The translations under genes were made by a program, and so were the position numbers. Below are positions 9,784 through 22,114 of a stretch of DNA of 35,823 nt, in pieces. Numbering within the stretch: position 1 is the first letter of the stretch; each line of letters opens with the position of its first letter. The notes beneath the pieces are model-generated. The model saw only the letters and a program-made list of their open reading frames with translations, did not search any database and was not told the DNA's origin. The DNA comes from Aaosphaeria pasadenensis (Eukaryota > Ascomycota > Dothideomycetes > Pleosporales), in assembly GCA_022813625.1 (NCBI GenBank), contig JAKLMB010000063.1, positions 1 through 35,823 of the forward strand. Direction: 5' to 3'.

Positions 9784-11235
9784 AAGCCGCTTCCGTATAG
9801 CTTATCCCTTGTAGGTTTCTATGTTTTGCAGTAGCGCCGGTCATTAGGCGAGTTGAGGAGGCTATTACACTATCCGATGTACACGTAGTTCAGCAGTTCA
9901 AGCGCATTAACCAATCCATCTTTAAAAGCGACCTCCTGCTACTATCCCAGAGACTGCAATGAGCGACCAAGGTTTGATGGTAGCGCTGTGCTGATTGTTT
10001 CCTTCCTGAAGAGACAGCCTCTGGTCACAGTAGTGATTCGATCTAATAGATAATTTACGGTTGATAAAGAAATGTCTATTTTGCTCGTCTCATGGAGGTT
10101 CTGTAATATCTACTGTGTGGCAAATCGGACGCGCCTTTAGGATGGTTTATGAATGAACATGTGATAGCACGCTACAACCTGTTCAGACCTATATCATACG
10201 CCCTTTTATGCTATAGACCAGCCAAATCTCCGCATTATCCACTGCCCGTCTCGCGTTCCAAGCGAACCGAACATTTATCACTCTACAGCTTGGAACACTA
10301 ATGATTTACTTCATACCCAGGTACCCCAATTGATCCAATAATGTGTATCCTCTTTTTTTTCTACTGCCGGAGACAATATTTAGCATTGAAGGATGAAAAT
10401 ACTAAGAGTTTAGAGAGGAGCTTGATGCTAATTTTGCGGTAAGTTAAAATGTATAACTAATTACCTAATCTAATCTTGGGTGAATTTCAATGTAGCGGAG
10501 GCGCCTTTTTTCTTTTTGGGAGAGGAAAAGAGGGGCCCACTAACCTATAGCACGCGAGCTTACCGCATCCGGAGCCAAGGGATTTCTCTTCATTTGATAC
10601 TGCGGGGACGAATCATTGGCAACGTTAATTAGACCTTGCTGATCGCAGATTAATGCTTTCCTTTCAAATGCCATGTTGTATTCTCCATGTTGAATAAGAT
10701 ACTATCAGAGATTGGCAGAATTGAGGGGCTTGCAGATTTTGTCACGAGTTGTAATAGTTGACACTCGAACAGACCCTTCGGATGCCCCGAGGACGTTATT
10801 GTTAAAACTCCGCGGATATATTTCCCAACACAAAACTAAGAGATGTAATTCGCTTTACAACAAAGAAAGTTGGAAAATATGAAATAAATAAAGCTTGAAT
10901 CTAGAACTGGTTCATGTGAAAGCTGGGGCGCAAATTAAGATGGATCCCTCGATCATGGTTTTGTGGATATCTACAGGACGGAGGCCTTGACGAAGCTCCA
11001 TCAGCACTTCAAATCTCCAGTTCCACTACGCTTCAACATATCAAGTACTGTCTTAGTGCCCTCAACTGAATCTACGAACCAAGGCCTCGCAAGACGGGCC
11101 TGACTGAAGGAGCATCGACGATCTTTGACAACTTGCTCTATTCTGGCTGGTCTATCTTCTCCGTCTCATAACTTGTCTCAGGATTGTCCATACATATAAC
11201 ACCAATCCTGACTTCCAGCAAGCCAGTTCTTCTAC
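9784..11235. promoter_or_regulatory. Shared 1.45-kb upstream region of divergent C2H2 and bHLH genes
   Basis: No coding signal was found in this AT-rich interval. It separates the starts of the zinc-finger gene (minus) and the intact bHLH gene (plus), so it must hold both promoters and leaders. I could not assign specific sites. A shared upstream region would allow coordinated control of the two regulators, but that is inference. Confidence 0.4.
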
Positions 11236-12159
11236 ATGGACTGCTCTGGTTTGCCATATTCAAACGCCGCCAATGCGGTCTACTCCCCAGCAATAGGTGT
11301 TTTCACATATTCAGATATTCGCGACGAGACATATCTCACCGATGTCTACACCACTCAACAAGACTACACAAATTCGTTCGTCGACCAATCTGGAACATCA
11401 ATCCCATTTACCCCCGGGTACGAATCGAGGAACCAACTATTCCTCAATCAACCGATTGAAACTTCCGCTGAACAATTGTCATCACAAGCCAACAACGCGA
11501 ACGGGCTTCCTTTCTGCCGTCTTAGTCAACTCATCTCAAATTCATTCGATCCCTCAGATATCACCCCCTTTCACTCTGGTTTCTTCAATTCCTCACAGAG
11601 AAACTCTTCACCAACCCCTTCCCTTTGCGGTGACACTGGGTATCAGACAGTCCAATCCCAAGCCAACCTATCATCCCTCCCAATCACTCCCTCCCCCTCC
11701 CACCCAGCCTTCTCAAAACAAGTAACCGACACACCACCATCCTCCCATCTATCCCTGGAATTCATATCCCCCTCGTCACCCCTCCGCGACTCTCACTCCC
11801 CTTTAATTAAGCCCCAGCGCAAGCGAGGCCGACCCCGCCTCGGCAGCCAATTATCCAACTCCTCAAAACCACACACTAGACAACGACGAACCCACCGCTT
11901 ATCCCACAACCAAATCGAACGCAAATACCGCGAAGGCCTGAACTCCCAAATTGAGCGGCTCCGCTGCGCAGTTCCCACGCTATCCCAATACGACGAAAGT
12001 AAAGAAGCACTTGGCCAAGCAAAACCAAGTAAAGCCAAAATAATCGCTGAAGCTATTAAGAGAATCAAGATCCTTGAAAAAGAGATAGATGAGGCGAACA
12101 GGGAGTGTGAGAGGTTGAAAAGTACGAATGCGAATGGGGTGGAAGGAGGCATGGGATAG
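11236..12159 (+). CDS. bHLH transcription factor with AT-hook (intact)
   Basis: A single exon of 307 codons starts at ATG 11236 and ends at TAG 12157-12159. Residues 1-190 are Ser/Pro/Asn-rich and probably disordered. An AT-hook core, RKRGRPR, lies at about residues 195-201. The bHLH follows: basic region SHNQIERKYREGLN (from residue 223, with the SREBP-like tyrosine Y231), helix 1 IERLRCAV, a long loop with AKPSKAK, and helix 2 IIAEAIKRIKILEKEI running into a short coiled coil EANRECERLK. The protein should bind E-box or SRE-like DNA as a dimer in the nucleus. There is no membrane segment, so it is not a classical membrane-anchored SREBP. The paralogous copy at 1382-2221 is broken. The gene is convergent with the membrane protein gene at 12290. 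Confidence 0.88.
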   Translation: MDCSGLPYSNAANAVYSPAIGVFTYSDIRDETYLTDVYTTQQDYTNSFVDQSGTSIPFTPGYESRNQLFLNQPIETSAEQLSSQANNANGLPFCRLSQLISNSFDPSDITPFHSGFFNSSQRNSSPTPSLCGDTGYQTVQSQANLSSLPITPSPSHPAFSKQVTDTPPSSHLSLEFISPSSPLRDSHSPLIKPQRKRGRPRLGSQLSNSSKPHTRQRRTHRLSHNQIERKYREGLNSQIERLRCAVPTLSQYDESKEALGQAKPSKAKIIAEAIKRIKILEKEIDEANRECERLKSTNANGVEGGMG

Positions 12160-12289
12160 GAAGAATGTGAGTAACCTTTCGATGGTTTAGTCGAGGATTG
12201 TCTGATCGTTATCTATCCTGCACTGTGGCAGCGGTGAAAGTAGGGATGAGTAGGGCGCAAGCTCAAAGGTTGTGAAGCTGCAGTAATCA

Positions 12290-13537
12290 TTATTTAAAGG
12301 ATTTGCTTTGAGCACTACGCTCCTCTACCCATTCATCAAACGTTGCATGCGACCCTGATTTTCGCCGACGAGTGCTTGCACTTCCAATTGTAAGTGAGCT
12401 ACGTGTTGGAGAGTTATTTTGCCCAAACGCCCTTGCTCCCACAGTCTGGATTTTGCGGGACTGTGAAATAGAAGACCCGGTCGGCGCTAAGTAATGATTG
12501 ACAGTCTTCGGGCGGTGCTCTATGAAAGGGTTTTCGACTTGTAGTTGGCCTGTGCTACTCATAGCTGAGCTTTGAGATGGTTTATCAAGTCCAGTGTTAG
12601 CAGTTTCGTGTAACGGCATCCGTTCCATAACCACTGAGTCCGTCCAGTTACATCTGGGTACCTTGTGGATGATCGTATTGTCAGCACGAGGCAGAATGCG
12701 GTTTGATTCAGTTGCGGTGATACAGCTCCCTACTGACTCGAAACTGAACATCGACATGCTAGAAGGACTGCTACCGAGAAAGCTTTGTTGTTTGGCCTCT
12801 TCGTTTATTCGTGCTGAGTCAAGGGGGAGAAGTGGCATTGGGACATTAGGAGCCTTTCCGGATGACTGACCACACATGCTAGCTGTCCTTACATGTGTTG
12901 TGTCATTTGTTTTGCGGATATTAAAGGCAGGATAACGCTGCAACAGCGAATGCCCTGAACGAGGGCGACTCTGACTTTAATTAGTGTCAGATTCTCCTCC
13001 CTTGATCGGAATCCACCAAGCACTCGAACCAGTACGGATGGTTTCGAGGGATAATCTCGAGGTTTCTATCGCCTTGGAAAGTATTAAGGCACTGACCTTT
13101 TTTTGAGGAATGCCTTTTGCGAACATTTGGCGTGGTGGAAGCAGCCATGAAAAAGGACGTGACTCGTTTGTTATAAGAGCTGGTTTCGGTGGTGCACTGT
13201 AAGGCGGTGCTGAAGGTGGCTCTGGACGGTTGATAGGCTTAGTTGATGGCTGAGGTTGAAGACAAGCCTGCTCCTTGAACGGTAGAACAAGATTGCGTCT
13301 TAGGGCTGCGGGAGGTCTTGTGATAGAATCTTGCTCTGGTCCTTGAGTAGCTTGCGTACACGCAAACATGAACTCTCGCTCTTCAAGATCCGCCAGTAAC
13401 TGTTTATGTTCTCGAACGGCCCGGAAAAGAAGGATAATTAACCCAACGAGAAGACCTAGGAGTACAATGCCAGCTCCTATCAATAGTGCTGCTAAAACAG
13501 TGGCATTCGCCGCGGCTGCTGCGGCGCGCTCCTGCAT
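12290..13537 (-). CDS. Single-pass membrane protein with in-frame TAA
   Basis: The ATG at 13537-13535 opens MQERAAAAAANATV, directly followed by one strong transmembrane helix, ALLIGAGIVLLGLLVGLIILLF (about residues 15-37), and a basic, Ser/Pro-rich tail. This suggests a short outer N-terminus and a long cytosolic tail. TAA at 12979-12977 interrupts the frame about 186 codons in, yet the same frame stays open to 12290 and keeps the same composition (SQSRPRSGHSLLQRYPAF, later RRRKSGSHATFDEW). If the stop is real the product is about 186 residues; otherwise about 414. An 81-nt intron (13035-12955, GTACTG donor, TTCAG acceptor) could remove the stop but has a weak donor. A consensus GTAAGT...TGCTAACAGCAG intron lies in the leader upstream of the ATG (about 13662-13620). 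I do not recognise the family. Confidence 0.65.
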
Positions 13538-14038
13538 GACCAATCTTGACGCACCCCCAACTTATTTGGATTTTTCAATCTTAATTCAGGAGACGTCTAA
13601 ATCGTGTTTCAATTCCTAGCTGCTGTTAGCATTTACGAGCCCTCTCAATCTATCAACTTACCTGACACAATGTGATGCAACAGCTACAAGATTAGTAGTT
13701 GTAAAAAGTACTAATGAGACTCGAGCAGTTGTAGATAATTATGGGGCTTCCTGTATCTGCAATTCTTCCGGCTTGTCAAAAAATGTAACCTAGAAATGTC
13801 CTTGAAAAAATAATTATATATGGAATGAAAAACAGCATGCTTGCTGTTCAGAGCAAGGGAGATAAGGGAATGTAGTCCCTGAGTCCACGCTAACTAGGAA
13901 CAAACTAAAGTATATTGTTGGGAAAAGTTCCAATGTAGACTTTTCTGTTCTTGGGTCCTTTACAATCGGACTCCTCAACCCTGCGCATCTTGGTATCTAC
14001 GCTCTGCTTCTCCTTAGTCTGTGAACACCTATCCTTTT
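13538..14038. other. Leader of the membrane protein gene and intergenic sequence
   Basis: The minus-strand leader carries a likely 5' UTR intron near 13620-13662 with a GTAAGT donor and a TGCTAAC branch close to a CAG acceptor. The remaining AT-rich sequence up to the DUF6601-like relic shows nothing else that I recognise. Confidence 0.5.
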
Positions 14039-14912
14039 TCAGTTTGGTAGGCCCCATGGCGGGGTTGCAAATGCGTTAATAATCTCCAATGTCCGCGGTA
14101 GAGCCATGGAAGGACATTGCCATGACAATGCACTTCGAGCTTCTCGCCTCTTCTCCAGCTGTTTTCTAGTAGTGAAGATCCGTTCATCTAAGAATAAACA
14201 CAGCCATAGCAATGTGAACCATAAAAAGCTAATAGCTGCTCTGACAAGGCTGATTATACTGAATCATCGAGACACATCGAACCAACTCGCAATGGCCACC
14301 ATCCAATTGCTCAGCTGCAAGCGCAACCTGCGTCGAAGTCAGGATCGTCGAAACTAGAGCGAATGCGAAGACAGGTCCAAACAGTCGCCCAAAAAGTCTC
14401 CATACTGCCCGTGCACCTGCTCGAAATCAAACTTGCGGAGTAGCAGCGGAGCATATAGAGTAAGGCGCGTCAACCTCATCTCGCCGTAGCAGTATCGCTT
14501 CGAAACGGCCGAGTCTTCCATGTGATCGAGGCTGCTGAGAATCGGCACAGAGACAGCCAGTCTACGTCTTTGGAAATGAGGCGAAGGTCGTCTTGTTGAG
14601 TGATACGGAAGTCGGATCATGCTGAATCAAGTGTCGATGACTTCGTAGAAACCCAGTCGCCGCCTTGCATAGATTGCTCTGGCTACACTTGGTCAGCTTA
14701 AACCTTGTTCTAGATATCGATTCCAGAAGTGGAAGGGGCTTAATGAAGATCCGGATGTGAATCCAGACTAAATGCAATTGAGGTTCTTCTGTAATGACAC
14801 TCTCGACCGTTCCCTCGCTGCTGCTGGTGCACCGAGTCGAGTTAATGTTGGCGCTGGTGAATATTGTCATAAACCAGAGTGGCGGCGCCCTGTCTCTTGA
14901 TCTCTGTACCAT
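14039..14912 (-). pseudogene. DUF6601-like membrane protein gene, shattered by frameshifts
   Basis: Pieces of one protein appear in order on the minus strand but in changing frames: LHLVWIHIRIFIKPLP, LCKAATGFLRSHRHLIQH, SDFRITQQDDL, VDWLSLCRFSAASIT, MEDSAVSKRYCYGEMRLTRL, a first membrane helix FGPVFAFALVSTILTSTQVALA, a second helix FSIISLVRAAISFLWFTLLW, then DERIFTTRKQLEKRREA and a TGA at 14041-14039. Order and motifs match the fungal DUF6601 family as I know it: HLVW, KPLP, the RY.YGELRLTRLN signature and two C-terminal helices. Frame changes are needed near 14700-14730, 14615, 14523, 14391-14395 (a run of five T where six would restore the frame), 14300 and 14265. Six small indels in 870 bases make this a clear relic unless local read quality is very poor. 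Confidence 0.75.
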
Positions 14913-15888
14913 GATTCCTTCTCTAGAAAATTTTAGATGAAGTTGCTCGATAGAACAGAGGTAGACCCTGGTAAAGTGGTGACTGTCGGTGCCTCATCCT
15001 CGTGCTCGAGACCACGGACAATTTCTCTCGCTGTAGGGAATGGCGACATGACTGTTCAAGATCGAACGACTAAGTGGGATTCATCTGGCATTCAGGAAAC
15101 GAAAGTGTCCGCGTCGACCTATGCTAAATAACTACGACAGACCTTGGAAAAATCTGATGCAGAGGCAAGGTCGGTTTCCGAATAGGAGTACAGTGACTGC
15201 AACCTGCTAACAACGTGGACGATTTCGTACGAGCAGGCGTGGAAGCAGAGCGAAGAAGCGGCGTGGCTGCTGAAGCTGTGCTTACCCATGCTACAACTGT
15301 CAGCGGGGGATAGTGGATGCGTATTCTTCAGTGAATGCGAATGAGGAAGAGACAGAAGGAGGATTGGTACAGACATGGATGTTTTACAACCTTGGCTATC
15401 TACTTGCAGGTAAAGACCGACTGAGGCGGAGGCCTTGTACGAGCGGAAGAATCATGCGCCTCAAATGCTAAATGCGTTTTTCCAAACATTGGGAAGCCTT
15501 GAGTGCCTGCCTGCCTGCCTGCCTATAGTCGCCAATTCCCTTCTCGACGGCTGGGGCAATAAAAAATGCAAAAATTAAGAAGACGGACGAAAAATAGGTG
15601 GAGGTATAAAGGATCGTGTGGTGAAATGTAAAAAAAGGAGTTGCTAGGATATATAAGAGTTGTCCCTACGTGCGTTATCGTTATTTCCCTCTATCGAAGG
15701 GTGGCGAGCACTTTCCACCTTGCCCGATTACATTACGCCATGCCGCACAAAATGCGCGCTGAAGGTTTTCAGAAAAGTTCCACAAGTTTGCGCCGATGTT
15801 GCTGATGCAGGGTTTACTTGCGGATCTTCCGTGTATGCTATGACCTGCGCGTGTGTATATTTTTACGTTTTGGGTATACCGGCCATGC
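14913..15888. other. Intergenic stretch downstream of the histidine kinase
   Basis: No supported gene was found. Open frames at 14937-15131 (+) and 15119-15376 (-) lack motifs. The right end probably holds the 3' UTR of the histidine kinase, and the left end the upstream region of the DUF6601-like relic. A short GCCT repeat is listed separately. Confidence 0.4.
15505..15524. repeat. (GCCT)5 microsatellite
   Basis: Five perfect tandem copies of GCCT in non-coding sequence. Confidence 0.9.
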
Positions 15889-18800
15889 TCACGATTTGCA
15901 TAGTTTCACGAGTTTCGGTGTTTTCGAAGGGTCTGCTGGATCCAGGAGTCTGGTTATAACCAGAGAGAGTTCTTTGAACTCGACGGGCTTCGCGACAAAC
16001 GAGTTGAAGCCGGCTTCTATGCACTTAGCATAGACATCACCTAGGACGTTGGCCGACAATGCAACGATTGGATGTCGTCTGTAGTCGCTCTTCTTCTCCC
16101 ATTGTCGTATCTCCTTGCAGGCTTGGTAGCCGTCCTTGTTTGGCATGTGAAGGTCGCACTGTAATGAGTTACTTGTAATGAACGAACAGAAAATGGTGCA
16201 AGACATACAAGGATGATGGAGTAGTATCCTGGCGGCTTGGAGAATACTGTCTCTGTGCATTGCACGCCATCCAGAACGATTTCGGTTTCGATGGAGATCT
16301 TGGCAAGGAATTTCAGAACCACCTATAGTGATATTAGATCAATTTCAAGTACCTAGAGTCACAGAAACATACCTTTTGATTGATAGCATTATCTTCCACG
16401 AGCAGTACCTTGTGGCCTTTATCTCCAAAGCGTCGCTTGAGTTCTTCGAAAACAAGCTTTTGATTGAAAACTACTTGCTGTGCGGTGTCCTGGTTGCGAT
16501 CTGTTGACGACTCCCGTTCCTTCTGAGGGTCAAAGATGACAGCGAATTTTGATGGTTTGAGTGGTCGGTAGATGAATCGAAGCCGGCGATTGAGGGAGAG
16601 TTGGTCATAGTCGTATGCTGGAGCTTCCCTCATCAGCTCTTTCTTTTGCGTTGGGTCAGAAACGACAACGATCGACGTTTTCTCATGGACCATGGAGCTC
16701 AAGATTTGATCCATGATTGCGATAACTTCAACTGTGTTGTGGAGGACCAGAACCACGTGAGTGAAGAGGACTGGGTCGTCACCGCCTATCATACGTTGTG
16801 CTTCGACTAGATTGGGTTGACCTGTTATCTGATGAGGGATTCCCTGGGGCAAGGTATTTCCGATGTGTCTTATAGTCGCTTCTCGGCTATGGATCAGAGG
16901 GCATACTACCAGGATCGAATACATTGGTGCTTGAAGAGCGCTTCCCAAAGGCGACAGACTACGGTTAACGTTCCAGGGGCGTACCGTCTCATCAGAATTG
17001 AGGGTGAGAGAGGAATCGTCCGATGTCACCTCCGGATCACTGCCAATTCGTTTGACTGGAATAGCAAGATTCATGGTCGCATCCTTATTTTTAGCATCCT
17101 GCAAGAATGACGAAGCAGAAGACCTTTCCGAACGCAAACTCGATTTAGCAACCCAAGACGTAGGCCCGATCGATGGATCCGAGCTGCCAGATGAGAGCAA
17201 AGGTGAATCACGTGAACGCTCGGAAGTTGTCAAACTAGGTGCAGGAGATTTGACCGAATCGCTATGATCTGAAGAAATGCTAAGGATGCGTTCCTTGTGG
17301 GCGCTCGCGGCTGAAGCGATCTGAGGAAGGAGAGGTTTCTGGGTTGCTAGAGGCGTTGGTGGTGTCGCTGTCACGGGCTCTTGAGAAGGGGTGCCTGGTG
17401 TCGGCGCTGCGGATGTGGGGTGGTCATCATCCGTCGGGAGGCCGAACTTGATCGTAAAGAAGAACGTCGATCCCTTCTCTGGAAGGCTGCAGGCATTCAT
17501 CTTTCCGCCATGCAGTTCGACGAATTGCATTGATATGGCCAGGCCTAATCCAGTACCACCGTGCTGTCTTGTGCTGCTGCCATCGATCTGGCTGAATCTC
17601 TTGAACAGGTATTTGGCCTCCTGTTGCGTGAAGCCTTTGCCCGTATCGATCACTTCGAATCGGACCATGGCTTCGTTATCCCTCAACCCGTGCGACTTGT
17701 CTACTGGGCACAGTCGGCAGCGAACGAACACTTCACCTCTTTGCGTGAACTTGATTGCATTGCCAACCACATTTAGGAGCACTTGTCGAATGCGAAATTT
17801 GTCACCTTTGACCGTTGATGGCGCACCCCCGTCCACGACATAATTGAGCTCCAGTCCTTTCTGGATTGCCAACCCCATGTTGAGATCGTTGACTTCCTCC
17901 AGCAATGAAGGAAGGTGAAGCCACTCCATTGTTAATTTGATCATGCCTGCTTCGACCTTCGATGAATCGAGAATATCATTGATTAGATTAAGCAAGCTGT
18001 CCGTACTGGCTTTGATGATGTTTACATGCTCAAGCTGCTCGGTAATGAGAGGACTGTCCAGGAGGAAATTGACCATTCCCGAGATACCATTGAGGGGTGT
18101 CCGGATTTCGTGGGACATATTGCTCAAGAATCGTGTTTTGGCATCCATGGTCTCTTTCAGAGTCTGCTCGAGTAACTTATGGTCGTTGATGTCAGTGGCA
18201 GTGCCATACCACGTGTCTTCATCGTGTTCTTCAGCAAGGCTCTTCTCCAAGAGTATGCGCACAAGGTGCCATCGATAGTCACCGTCTTTGTTGCGCAGTC
18301 TGACCTCCGTGCTGTAAGACGCCCGACCATCGGCGTCCTTGCTGACCTTGAGGATACCGGTATCTGCTAATTTGGAGAGGTTGGCCTGAGGCATCTCCAT
18401 ATCTGACGACGCACCCGGGCTGGTGACTGTTCTCTCTGTTTCAGAATATTCTTCAGAAGAGCTTGAATCCTTTCGGCCATGGTCCGGTGGAAGAGAAGTA
18501 TGCACATTGGTAGAGGCACCGTCATCAGTCATCTTAGGCAACTTGCACTTGATGACATCATCGGGATGCACGAGTTCTAAGAAACCACTGCCATGTGCCT
18601 GTTCCTGTGTTTGATTGGAATAAGTGATCCATTGGCTGTTGCAGAAGCTGATACCGCGTCGGTTGGACACAACGAACACGATTTGAGGGCTGGAGTTAGC
18701 GAGGGCACGATATTTTGCTTCAGATACGGCGGTCTCCTGCCGGCGGGCAGCGTTCAATTCCGCTAGATGCTGCTCATGGAAGTCCATGTTTGTGCCAATC

Positions 18801-21800
18801 CAGTGGACGATCTGCTGGCGCTTGTTTTTCAAGGGAGCAACGCGAGCATAGAACCAACGGTAATGACCGTCGAAACGCTGCAGTCGGACTTTCTGCTGTA
18901 GGTGTTGTCCAGTGCGCAATGACTTGTTCCATTGCTCCAGATAGGCGTCCCGATCTTCTGGATGTATGGCATCCCAGGGCTCCTGAAGAACTTGCCGTGA
19001 ATCTCTCCCCCGATAAACAAGGAATTTTGAGTTCACCCAGGTCAGCGCTCCAGTCGTGGGAAGAGCCGTAAAGATCTGGACGGGGAGGGAATCTATTATA
19101 GTGCGTAGTAAGCTTTCCGATGGCGGTGGCATATCAAGCCCATCGGGAAAAGATGTGTTTCGGGCGCGGCCAGTAGCAGCGGGAGTCTTCGCACCTGGTG
19201 TTGTTGCTGCTGGGAGTGATTGAAATGAGGAACTGAAGTCTGCACCGTATGAATGTAATAATGAGCGACGCCGGTGTCTCGTCGTAGGTGTTGCTTTAAC
19301 GTGTGGACAACGAGAGGTGCCGGCTTGACCTGCTACATTCTCTGCAGGAGTATGTGAGGTGCCCTTCTCGTTTCGCGGAGTTGGCGTATTATCACCCAGG
19401 GTATCTGATGGGGTGCTGGGGTTGAATCGCTTTGCGGCCCTAACCTTAGCTTTCCGTGCAGACTGTTCTAAAGAGGTAGTCGCCCCTGGAGCAGGACCTC
19501 GAGTGGACCTCTTCTTCGTGTCGAAATAACTCTCAACCGCTTCTGCACCAGCAGGATATCCTGGGGTGCTCCCGACAGACTGTTTACTGCCGAAGCCCAC
19601 CGTAGAAGGATCCCATCCAGGTGTACCGCCGATGGAGCTGCCTGGGCTATGCTTCGATCGTCCAGAACAATCCGATGGACTCGTTACGCTACCAGCAGCA
19701 GAGCCTCCAATGGCCTCCAAATCGAGGTGCAAGAGATCATCCAGGCTATCTTGGTTAAATAAGGGCGTGAAACCAACCTGCTGTGGGGAAATGAATCTGC
19801 GGCTTCGAATACCCGTCACCTGTGCTTGTGCATTGGTATACTGCCATGCGTTCGAGAAGGAAGTCGCGAGGTGAGGCCCGAGCAGCTTGAGAGAATTAGT
19901 CAAATTGCGCGGATATGGCACAGTTGGTGAAAGAATCGACAAGATAGCGATCGGAGCTAGTCGCGGGACTTCTTCCGCTGGCGGCGGCGACCTGACGGAT
20001 TGTTCAGATGGACGGCGAGACACTGAGGGGGTTTGATTTGCGGAGTTCAAGGGCTGCATAGGCTGGGATAATGTCGGATGAAATAATGGGATGTGGGTAA
20101 CTGTGCTGGCCTTATCAATGCCAATTGCTTCGACTACCCCATATTGTGTATAGTCATGAGTTGAACTTGAAGGGTTGAAGGCTTCCTCGTCGATCTTACC
20201 ACTTGCAAAAAACGGGTTCTCGGTGGGGTAGTTCTGCAGCGCAGGAGACGGTGCTGGGGATTGCGCCCATGGAGAACTGGGAAACTGCTCATACTCTTCG
20301 TAACGAGGTTCCAGTCTTGGCTCGTGCTCAGACTTTGTTGTAAGCCCGGCACGACCTTTGGGATGCGTGTCCCTGTCGGGGTCGTGTGCGGATGCGGTAG
20401 CATGTTTGTGGGAAGGCTTGCTTGATAGTTCGTCATCTTCGTTTTCTGATGTGAAGTTTTTCCGGGATGTTGACAAAGATGTTAAGTAATCTCTTGTCAC
20501 CGTGACCAGCCTGCCACGTACCAAAACGCGGTTTACACCGAAATTGTCGATTAGAGCATCGGGTTCATGGTCTAAAGCTCGCAGAACGGGGAACACTGCT
20601 GTTTGTGGCGACGAAGATATATCTCCGCCAACGCTCGAGAATTCTGTGTCATCAAGGCTGGTATCCTTTAATGATGTAATTGATGGATGACGAGGCGAGC
20701 CGTCGAAGGATACCGGTGACACCTGCCGCAAAAGATGATCTACTCGAATCGTAGATTGTGGCGCATGGCTAACCGTTCTGAGTGGCCCTCTTGGACGAAT
20801 TGGGGTTCCAGGCGAAGCATATTCGGACGGATGATCCTTTCGCTCATGGCCGGGGAAAGAGTGTCGAGAAGCAAACTTTGGGCGCCTTTCAGGAGCAATG
20901 TTCGGCGGGGGTACACATTGTGATTGAGGATCTTCGAAATTTCGTCTTGTTCGAGTTGGGCTGTGTCTTGTCTCAGCTTCTTGCCCTTGCGGTGGATGTC
21001 GTATTTCGTGCGCCCCTGTATTGTAGGTACTCTTCTGACCCCAGGGGACGTTTTCAATGTCGGATGCGTCGGCGGGTACAGCCAATGTCGCCCGTTCTGC
21101 CCCATACCAGTCCCCTATGACGGTCGTGACACTCTCCCACCATGCTGCAAGACCGGGTTCTGCCCCTATTTGCAAGACAAGATCGTAGAGACTAGGAGAT
21201 GGAAATCGTGGATCTTCGACACCAGGACTAAGAAATATCATTCCACCAGAGGCAAAAGGTATGCCAGAGGCAGCAGGTGTACTGCTCTCAGAAGCCAGGC
21301 GTTCTCTGGGAGTCGCATAATCTCTCGTATAAGTGGCGGATACCGTCGGCGACAGGGTCGTAAAAGGCTGATGGAATGAAGAGGACCAGTCCATCGGGGT
21401 ATTAGGTACATTAGGGCAAGGATAAGATGGTGTGTGAAGTGGATGGCCAGCAGGCGTGGGTGGCACACTGCCGCGAATGGTCCTGGAGGATTTTGTAGAT
21501 TCAGTCGAGGCAGTTTGGCCGGTTGGCAACGGGCTGCTGAAAGCATCCTCGAGGGTCGGCGACATGCTCGGAATCGATTCCTCCTTGATGGGCGAAATCC
21601 TGCGCGCTCCGAGGGAGGTGTTGTTTGTGCTGGCTGCGCTCTTCAGACGCACACACTGCTGCTTCTGTAGCATCTTCAATTGCAGGTTGCGGAGCCTCTC
21701 GATCTCCAGCCCGTCTGATGACGACTTCTCACAAGGGTTGTCATCCTGGCTGTCATTGCCGCCGGTCTCTAATTCACTCTCTTCTTGGCTCTGTTGTCTC

Positions 21801-22114
21801 TCTTCTTGTGTGCAATCGCTCAATTCGCTTTCAGTGGTGAGTTCCTCGTGGACATTGGACTGCGACGTCGAGAATCCTTGGGCGGAACCACGGGGTAGGC
21901 GCGGTAGCGAAGGACGGCTGACAGGCGATGTCTGAAATGTGTGAGGTTGTGATGCCTGGGATGTTTTGGTCGGAGAAATGGTGGTGTCGAGAAAGGGAGT
22001 GGTGGTGGGAGTCGTGATGGAGGTGGTGGAGGTGGTGATGTCGTCGTTGGCGAGGTTGGTGACGTTCGTGGTAGGCGTCGACAAATTTGGCCCCGCCAGC
22101 GGATTTTCACTCAT
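15889..22114 (-). CDS. Hybrid histidine kinase, 2041 aa, 3 exons
   Basis: Exons are 22114-16373 (1914 codons), 16322-16209 and 16158-15889, joined in phase 0 by two introns with GTATGT donors. The ATG at 22114 is chosen because the open frame above it has only a GTG. Order of domains: disordered N-terminus; GAF-like blocks at about 300-350 (AEPGLAAWWESV...VPWGQKSTYN), 505-550 and 718-758, split by disordered inserts; PAS 1 at about 1000-1115 (IHPEDRDAYLEQW); PAS 2 at about 1130-1310; HisKA with phospho-acceptor H1335 in NMSHEIRTPLNG; HATPase at about 1435-1556 with N-box NVVGNAIKF, G1 DTGKGF and G2 GGTGLGLAIS; a degenerate receiver at about 1728-1860; and a true receiver at about 1900-2035 with ED1907-1908, D1954 (CDLHMPNKDG) and K2009. 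All catalytic residues are present. It should autophosphorylate on His and pass phosphate to D1954 and then to an HPt protein, sensing an unknown cytosolic signal. No membrane helix was seen. Confidence 0.93.

Noticed and set aside
16601..21935. Many plus-strand open frames opposite the histidine kinase
   Set aside because: They are antisense shadows of a long GC-balanced coding exon and carry no family motifs.
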